Below are positions 1-7,168 of a stretch of 7,168 nt of DNA, in pieces. The notes under the pieces were generated by a model, which was not told where the DNA came from, made no database searches, and saw only the letters and a list, made by a program, of their open reading frames with translations. The stretch is from Chloroflexota bacterium. Its GTDB lineage: Bacteria; Chloroflexota; Limnocylindria; Limnocylindrales; CSP1-4. Within the stretch, counting starts at the first letter, position 1. Every line of letters starts with the position of its first letter. Both the position numbers and the translations under genes were made by a program. The stretch lies in NCBI GenBank assembly GCA_021785115.1, contig JAJYGO010000001.1:1-7168 (forward strand), written 5' to 3'.

Positions 1-124
1 GCGCCCGGGACGGCCCGGCCGAGCTACCTTGCCGATCATCAGCTGGGCTGGCGCGGATGGCGCCCCGACCATCGGATCGGCCGCCTCAGACGACCCGTTT
101 GACACCAGCCACCTAGGTGGCTGA
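1..124 (+). CDS. C-terminal tail of an unidentified protein (partial, cut by window edge)
   Basis: The reading frame beginning at base 2 is open from the window edge to a TGA at 122-124 and encodes about 40 residues with a G/C-biased third position. The tail includes WAGADGAPTIGS and ends DPFDTSHLGG. Its stop overlaps the GTG at 117 that starts the next gene by 8 bases, a spacing typical of coupled genes in an operon, and this is the main reason to prefer this frame. The other two plus frames are also open here for about 100 bases (stops at 100-102 and 114-116), but they read as proline/arginine-rich sequence. I do not recognise the family. The call rests on composition and overlap only and could be wrong. 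Confidence 0.35.
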   Translation, partial: RPGRPGRATLPIISWAGADGAPTIGSAASDDPFDTSHLGG

Positions 125-686
125 ACTCCACGCCGGTCTAGCCACCCGGGCGTCGCGCCGCGTGAACATTTGGCTACTCGAGGGGGCGCGTGCCAGAGCG
201 GAGAAGGAGGCTGCCCTCCGCCCCCAGCTCAACCTTCAGAGGATCGGCACCGACTACGGTGGGTGGGTTGTGCCTGCGGCGATGATCCGGCCCGACTGGA
301 TCTGCTACTGCGGCGGGGTCGGGGAGGACGTCTCGTTCGATCTCGGCCTGATCGAACGCTTCGGCTGCAGCGTGTTCGCGTTCGACCCCACGCCCCGCGC
401 GATCACGTACGTTGCCGAAGAGGTCGCGAACGGGCCGAAGTTCCACTTCCTGCCGGTCGGGCTCTGGGCGGAGGACACCACGCTGAGGTTCTACGCGCCC
501 GCCAACCCGGCCCACGTCTCGCACTCGATCGTCAACCTGCAGAAGAGGGACACGTACTTCGAGGCGCCCTGCCGCAGCGTTCCGGCACTGATGCGGGAGC
601 TCGGCCATGACCGCATCGACCTCCTCAAGATCGACATCGAGGGTGCACGTCCCGGCCTGCCTACGCTGACGCCATGCGCGTCCTGA
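117..686 (+). CDS. FkbM-family SAM methyltransferase, C-terminally truncated
   Basis: FkbM-type enzymes are class I SAM-dependent methyltransferases, often O-methylating sugars in polysaccharide loci. Visible here (189 aa) are GTDYGGW at residues 44-50, the SAM-binding GGVGEDVSFD at 66-75, an acidic strand end FAFDPTP at 87-93 and the family signature DLLKIDIEGA at 168-177. After that motif the family normally continues for several dozen residues. Here the protein runs into an unrelated 12-residue tail (RPGLPTLTPCAS) and stops, overlapping the next gene's ATG (674) by 13 bases. The two other frames after 647 do not restore the family: one stops at once and the other is the next gene's frame. 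A deletion joining the two genes is therefore likelier than a simple frameshift. A stop directly precedes the GTG start, and no Shine-Dalgarno is visible; GTG at 162 is an alternative start. The product is probably inactive or altered. Confidence 0.8.
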   Translation: MAELHAGLATRASRRVNIWLLEGARARAEKEAALRPQLNLQRIGTDYGGWVVPAAMIRPDWICYCGGVGEDVSFDLGLIERFGCSVFAFDPTPRAITYVAEEVANGPKFHFLPVGLWAEDTTLRFYAPANPAHVSHSIVNLQKRDTYFEAPCRSVPALMRELGHDRIDLLKIDIEGARPGLPTLTPCAS

Positions 687-1795
687 TCGTCGATCACGAC
701 TACCCGAGGTTCGTGCACGCCTGGTATGCCGCGCACCCTGGGCTCGCCGACCTCGGATACGAGGACCAACGGCGCAGCTTCGACGGTGCGCTGTTCGGGG
801 AGACGTCCTTCGAGGTAGCGGCGCTGCGCGCACTCGGCCACGAAGCCTCCGATGTGGTCGTCAGTCTCAGGCCCGCCCAGGCGGCTTGGGCACGGCAGCG
901 CGGGATCGACCTGCCGGGTGGCAATCGGTGGACTCTTCGACTGCGACGCGGTTTCGTGCCCTGGGCCAGCAGACAGCCGGACAGCAGGTGGATGGGAGTT
1001 GCTCTTCTGGCGCAGCTGCGCGAACTTCGACCCGATGTCGTGCACGTGCAGTGCATCGATACGCTGGATCCTGCGCTGGTCGCGGAGATGCACAAGTCGG
1101 CGCGGTTGGTGATCGGCCAGATCGCAGCCCCACCGCCGACGAGCAGAGCCCTCCGCGCATACGATCTGCTGGTTTCGTCCCTGCCCAACTTCGTGGCCAG
1201 GTTCCGGCGCATGGGGCTCGACGCGGAGTGGCTCCCTCTGGCATTCGAGCCAACGCTCGTGGAACGGATCGGCCAGCAGCCTCGGACTGTTGCCCTGTCC
1301 TTCGTGGGGAGCCTGTCGCGGCAGCATCGTCGACGAGTCGAGCTCCTCGAGGGGGTGGCAGCGCGCCAGCCGGTTTCAGTGTGGACGGCGGACAGCGCCG
1401 GCCTTCCGCTCAAATCACCGTTGCGCGGCGATCTGCACCCAGCGGCGTGGGGGGCGGAAATGTACCGCGTCCTGGCCTCGTCTCAGGTGACCATCAACAC
1501 CCACATCGATATCGCCGGGGCGTACGCAAACAACCTGCGCCTCTACGAAGCGACCGGTATGGGAGCCCTGCTGCTCACCGACCGGAAATCGAACCTGGGC
1601 GAACTCTTCGACGTGGGTCGAGAAGTCGTCGCCTACGCCGACGCCCGGGAATGCGCCGAGATGGCCACCTACTATGTGCAGCATCCCGAGCAGGCGTCGG
1701 CGATCGCGGCGGCGGGCCAGACGCGGACGCTCCGGGACCATACCTGGCTCGACCGCATGATGCGGCTGGTGGAGATCATCCGCCGCCGGTTGTAG
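674..1795 (+). CDS. CgeB-like / group 1 glycosyltransferase
   Basis: This 373-aa protein is a probable cytoplasmic GT-B fold glycosyltransferase that adds a sugar from a nucleotide donor to a glycan. The N-terminus (MRVLIVDHDYPRF, then HPGLADLGYEDQ and LRALGHEASDVV at about residues 21-62) resembles the N-terminal domain of CgeB-like glycosyltransferases found in glycan loci. The C-terminal part is the better conserved sugar-nucleotide side: WGAEMYRVLASS (259-270), NTHIDIAGAYANNLRLYEA (275-293), GMGALLLTD (295-303) and a final HTWLDRM (356-362). There is no signal peptide or membrane helix. The ATG at 674 lies inside the end of the FkbM gene and has no clear Shine-Dalgarno; its frame stays open upstream, but the N-terminus already looks complete. 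Donor and acceptor cannot be read from the sequence. Length and C-terminus look intact. Confidence 0.82.
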   Translation: MRVLIVDHDYPRFVHAWYAAHPGLADLGYEDQRRSFDGALFGETSFEVAALRALGHEASDVVVSLRPAQAAWARQRGIDLPGGNRWTLRLRRGFVPWASRQPDSRWMGVALLAQLRELRPDVVHVQCIDTLDPALVAEMHKSARLVIGQIAAPPPTSRALRAYDLLVSSLPNFVARFRRMGLDAEWLPLAFEPTLVERIGQQPRTVALSFVGSLSRQHRRRVELLEGVAARQPVSVWTADSAGLPLKSPLRGDLHPAAWGAEMYRVLASSQVTINTHIDIAGAYANNLRLYEATGMGALLLTDRKSNLGELFDVGREVVAYADARECAEMATYYVQHPEQASAIAAAGQTRTLRDHTWLDRMMRLVEIIRRRL

Positions 1796-1799
1796 CGCG

Positions 1800-1826
1800 T
1801 GGCCGACAGCTGGGGGCTGGCGGCCA
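1800..1826. terminator. Imperfect hairpin in the convergent gap, possible terminator without a T tract
   Basis: Five bases after the TAG of the plus-strand glycosyltransferase, GGCCG (1801-1805) and CAGC (1807-1810) pair with GCTG (1816-1819) and CGGCC (1821-1825). One A/G mismatch lies between the two stems, the loop is TGGGG, and an extra T-A pair (1800/1826) closes the base. No run of T follows on either strand. The position between two converging genes fits a terminator, and high-GC bacteria often lack T tracts, but this is an inference from position and pairing. The rest of the gap to 1892 holds only short, unconvincing inverted repeats. Confidence 0.35.
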
Positions 1827-1892
1827 GGCAGTTGCCCGCCCCAACCTGTGACGACTCCGGGTGCGGGTTGCCCCTTCTCACGGTCGTGTGCC

Positions 1893-2657
1893 CTACCCCG
1901 TGGCAGTCGCGAGCACATTCCACGACGCGGAGGACAGGGGCGTGGCTATGTCCGGGAATGACGCCAAGCTCTGGAGGGCCAGGCCGGCCGAGCCAAGGAA
2001 CTGCTCCAACTCCCTTGGGAAGAAGTACCGCACCCTGTGGGCTTCGCGGGTGACTGTGTCGGGGATGCCCGGCCGCCGATGGATCAGCCGATAGGACACC
2101 GTGCACAGGTGAGCTCTCGCCTCGAGCGCCGCAGACGCCTGCCGCTCGACCTCGCCGTCGGCGGTGGCAACGGTCTTGACCCGAGGGGACGGTCCGATCG
2201 CCTCGACGGCGGGGCCGTACCAGACGTCGAAGACGAAACTCCCACCAGGAGCCAGATGGAACCGAACGGTCTCCATCACTCGAGTCACATCCTCGTCTGT
2301 CGTCTGGTATCCCAGCACAGCGAACATGCAGATCACGGCATCGAACAGTCGGCCCAGGCGGACGGAGCGGATGTCATCCCGGACGAAGCTGACGGCGGTC
2401 GATGGTGAGTGCTCGACACGTCGTCGCGCAGCATCGAGCATGCCCTCCGAGACATCCACCCCGACCACCTCGAACCCACGCTGAGCCAAACGAACGGCGT
2501 GGGCGCCGGTACCGCAGCCGAGGTCGAGCACCGAAGCGACCGGCCGGCCGGACCGCCCGAAGATGTCCTCGAGCAGATCGCACTCGGAGTCATAGTCTTT
2601 GTCGGCGTAGAACGCGTCGTAAGAGGCAGCGTATTGGGCTCCGAACGCGTCGCTCAT
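1893..2657 (-). CDS. Class I SAM-dependent methyltransferase (amino-sugar N-methyltransferase-like)
   Basis: The 254-aa protein has the full class I fold signature: YDAFYADKDYDSE near the N-terminus (13-25), SAM motif I VLDLGCGTGAHA (43-54), the acidic end of strand 2 VGVDVS (65-70), RDDIRSVRLG (93-102), FDAVICMFAVLGY (105-117) and LAPGGSFVFDVW (135-146). From memory, the opening YDxFY...KDY..E, the GTG.H and the MF.vlGY stretch resemble DesVI/TylM1/SpnS, which dimethylate amino groups of deoxyaminosugars. The same architecture also occurs in many uncharacterised polysaccharide-locus methyltransferases. Its ATG overlaps the aminotransferase stop by 4 bases (ATGA, 2654-2657), with GAGG 7 bases upstream. 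Sitting directly after an aminotransferase makes an amino-sugar substrate attractive, but that is inferred. It is the last gene of the minus-strand operon and appears complete. An O-methyltransferase is the main alternative. Confidence 0.83.
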   Translation of the reverse strand: MSDAFGAQYAASYDAFYADKDYDSECDLLEDIFGRSGRPVASVLDLGCGTGAHAVRLAQRGFEVVGVDVSEGMLDAARRRVEHSPSTAVSFVRDDIRSVRLGRLFDAVICMFAVLGYQTTDEDVTRVMETVRFHLAPGGSFVFDVWYGPAVEAIGPSPRVKTVATADGEVERQASAALEARAHLCTVSYRLIHRRPGIPDTVTREAHRVRYFFPRELEQFLGSAGLALQSLASFPDIATPLSSASWNVLATATG

Positions 2658-3784
2658 CGGAGCGCCTCGCGCGTCGCGTTGGCGATCGCGTCGACCTGCT
2701 CGTCCGTCAGTCCGACTCCCGACGGAAGGTACAGGCCCTGTTCGGCAACCTCGTCGGCGACGGGATAGCTCTCCCCTTGGAACAGCCCGCGGTCAAGAAG
2801 GGCCGGCTGACGATGCATGCCCACGAAGAAGGGCCTGGTCTCCACCCCGAGGGGCCGTAATCGCTCCGCCAGGGCGCGCCCGTCGAGACCGGTTGCCCGG
2901 TCGAGAGCAAGCCCGTTCATCCAGTAGACGCTCCTCGCCCATTCCCGCTCGGGCTGGAGGCGGATACCTCCCACGCCTGACAAGGCGACGGCGTACCGGT
3001 GGCCAATCGCTCGCTTTCGGGCGACCGTCCTGTCGACCTGCTCCACCTGGGCAAGCCCGATGGCTGCCTGCAGGTTGGTGAGGCGGAAGTTGAAGCCGAG
3101 GTCGTGGTGGAGGAACCGGCGGCTCGGCTCGAAGGCTAGGTTGCGCAGGGAGCGCAGTCGCCGGGCGAGCGCCTCGTTGTCGGTGACGACCATGCCACCT
3201 TCGCCCGTGGTGACAAGCTTGTTTGCGTAGAAGCTGAAGCAACTCACGTCGCCGAAGCTGCCGCAGCGGCGCCAGACGCGGTCGCCACCTTCGGCGGAGA
3301 GATACTGCGCGCCGTGGGCTTCCGCCGCGTCCTCGATCACGGCCAAGCCGTGACCTTGTGCCAGGCGGAGTAGCGGGTCCATGTCCACCGGATGCCCGTA
3401 GATGTGGACCGGCATGATTGCTCGCGTCCTCGCCGTGAGTTTCGCCTCAACCTGGCTGACGTCCATGCACCATGTCTCGGGGTCGGCATCCACCAGCACC
3501 GGTGTGGCTCCTGCGTAGATGACGGCCAGCGCGCACGAGATGATCGTGAAGGTCGGCAGGATCACCTCGTCCCCGGGTCCGATCCCCAGTGACGAAACCG
3601 CCAGCTGAAGCGCGACGGTCCCGTTGCTGACTGCGATGCCAAAGCGTCTGCCGCAGTACTCGGCCCACGAGTCCTCGAACGCCTCGATGAACCTGCCGCT
3701 CGACGAGATCCAACCCGTTCGCAGGCACTCGGCGACGTACTCGGCCTCTCGGCCGTCGAGCACGGGTTCGCTGACCGGGATCAC
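2654..3784 (-). CDS. DegT/DnrJ/EryC1 aminotransferase, GDP-perosamine synthase-like
   Basis: This is a PLP-dependent sugar aminotransferase of 376 aa, a normal length. Visible marks are IPVSEPVLDG and TGWISSSG at the N-terminus, SNGTVALQLA (53-62), GDEVILPTFTIISCA (71-85), MPVHIYGHPVDMDP (124-137), VIEDAAEAHGA (149-159, with the Asp expected at the pyridine nitrogen), FSFYANKLVTTGEGG (183-197, Schiff-base Lys 189) and FNFRLTNLQAAIGLAQ (231-246). The active lysine argues against the His-bearing ColD/RfbH-type dehydratases. From memory the overall match is closest to GDP-perosamine synthases (EC 2.6.1.102), which aminate GDP-4-keto-6-deoxymannose, the product of Gmd in this operon. GTG at 3784 is preferred because it makes a GTGA overlap with the cupin stop and has GAGG 6 bases upstream; GTG at 3787 is the alternative. 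A loop at about 162-173 is longer than I expect for the family. Family certain, substrate likely. Confidence 0.88.
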   Translation of the reverse strand: MIPVSEPVLDGREAEYVAECLRTGWISSSGRFIEAFEDSWAEYCGRRFGIAVSNGTVALQLAVSSLGIGPGDEVILPTFTIISCALAVIYAGATPVLVDADPETWCMDVSQVEAKLTARTRAIMPVHIYGHPVDMDPLLRLAQGHGLAVIEDAAEAHGAQYLSAEGGDRVWRRCGSFGDVSCFSFYANKLVTTGEGGMVVTDNEALARRLRSLRNLAFEPSRRFLHHDLGFNFRLTNLQAAIGLAQVEQVDRTVARKRAIGHRYAVALSGVGGIRLQPEREWARSVYWMNGLALDRATGLDGRALAERLRPLGVETRPFFVGMHRQPALLDRGLFQGESYPVADEVAEQGLYLPSGVGLTDEQVDAIANATREALR

Positions 3785-4205
3785 CACGAGCCTCGGTCCG
3801 GTCCTGGATCGAACCGCTCCTTCTCAGCCAGCCCGCCGTACGGGCCCTGCTTGACCTCGAACAGGACGGTGTCCTCGGTCATCCGAAACCCGTGGCCGCC
3901 ACCGACCGAGAGAACGGCGTCGCCAGCTTCCAAGTCGCGGCTTGCGACGAGCCGGCGATCCTCCGAGTAGAGGTCCACGATGCATCGGCCACTCCGGACC
4001 AGAAGCAGCTCGGACGTCCCGACGACGCGACGGACGACCGGCAGGTGAACGTGTGGTTCGACGTGGCCACCTGCTGGATACACGACGAAGCCGGCCTGAA
4101 ACGCAGAGTCGTCCGGCGTGAAAAACTCGGTCGTGTGGCTCGTCGCATCGCGGCGGATCAGGTACGCGAGGGTCGTCCCACCGTCGGCAATCGCTTCGAT
4201 GCGTG

Positions 4206-4209
<4 letters not shown>
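3781..4209 (-). CDS. Small cupin-like protein of unknown role in polysaccharide operon
   Basis: The 142-aa protein looks like a single-domain cupin. A glycine turn leads into GGHVEPHVHLP (47-57) with a HxExHxH pattern able to bind metal (His 49, Glu 51, His 53, His 55), followed by GTSELLLVRSGRCIVDLY (64-81). A second half has LEAGDAVLSVGGGHGF (93-108, His 106) and then FEVKQGPYGGLAEKERF (117-133). The ending KQGPY..xEKERF is one I associate with small cupins beside nucleotide-sugar genes. I do not know of a defined reaction for them; sugar epimerase, isomerase or binding roles are only possibilities. The frame is open further upstream, but the GTG at 4209 overlaps the glycosyltransferase stop as GTGA (4206-4209), like every other junction here, so it is taken as the start. 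No Shine-Dalgarno is seen, which suggests translational coupling. It precedes the aminotransferase by another GTGA overlap. Confidence 0.75.

Positions 4210-7168
<2,959 letters not shown>

Noticed and set aside
99..127. TTGACA at 99-104 as a promoter -35 box for the FkbM gene
   Set aside because: No plausible -10 hexamer lies 16-18 bases downstream, and the 8-base overlap with an upstream frame suggests an operon-internal gene.
648..673. Simple frameshift as the cause of the FkbM truncation
   Set aside because: After base 647 one alternative frame stops at 667-669 and the other runs straight into the glycosyltransferase start; neither resumes FkbM-like sequence, so missing sequence explains it better.
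491..1327. Minus-strand open frame of 278 residues antisense to the FkbM and glycosyltransferase genes
   Set aside because: No recognisable domain, and it spans the antisense of two clear genes; typical high-GC shadow.
886..1851. Plus-strand open frame of 321 residues overlapping the first glycosyltransferase
   Set aside because: Arg/Ala/Gly/Pro-rich with no motifs; the overlapping frame 674-1795 has a recognisable glycosyltransferase domain.

Overview
The window is GC-rich coding DNA with almost no intergenic space. Most codons end in G or C, and GTG starts are common. This suggests a high-GC bacterium, for example an actinobacterium or another high-GC soil lineage; the sequence alone does not fix the taxon. 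All recognisable genes belong to a surface-polysaccharide (O-antigen, exopolysaccharide or glycan) biosynthesis locus: nucleotide-sugar enzymes, glycosyltransferases and methyltransferases. I see no RNA genes, insertion sequences, CRISPR arrays, tRNA-linked attachment sites or long repeats.

The layout is two converging blocks. The left, plus-strand block (1-1795) holds the last codons of an unidentified protein, an FkbM-family methyltransferase that stops right after its KIDIEGA motif, and a complete CgeB-like/group-1 glycosyltransferase. It ends in a 97-base convergent gap with an imperfect hairpin and no T tract.

The right, minus-strand block (7168 down to 1893) reads in transcription order: gmd (3' part only), fcl, a GT4-like glycosyltransferase, a small cupin-like protein, a DegT/DnrJ/EryC1 aminotransferase resembling GDP-perosamine synthase, and a class I SAM methyltransferase resembling amino-sugar N-methyltransferases. 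All five junctions are 4-base ATGA/GTGA stop-start overlaps, so this is a tightly coupled operon.

Together the minus-strand genes suggest a GDP-sugar branch point. Gmd makes GDP-4-keto-6-deoxy-D-mannose. Fcl turns it into GDP-L-fucose, while the aminotransferase could turn the same intermediate into GDP-perosamine, which the last gene might N-methylate. The glycosyltransferases would place these sugars on a glycan. Gmd and Fcl are assigned with high confidence; the perosamine and N-methyl steps are inference. The most unusual items are the truncated FkbM gene, the amino-sugar branch with its methyltransferase, and the cupin of unknown role. I do not see a clearly new kind of system.
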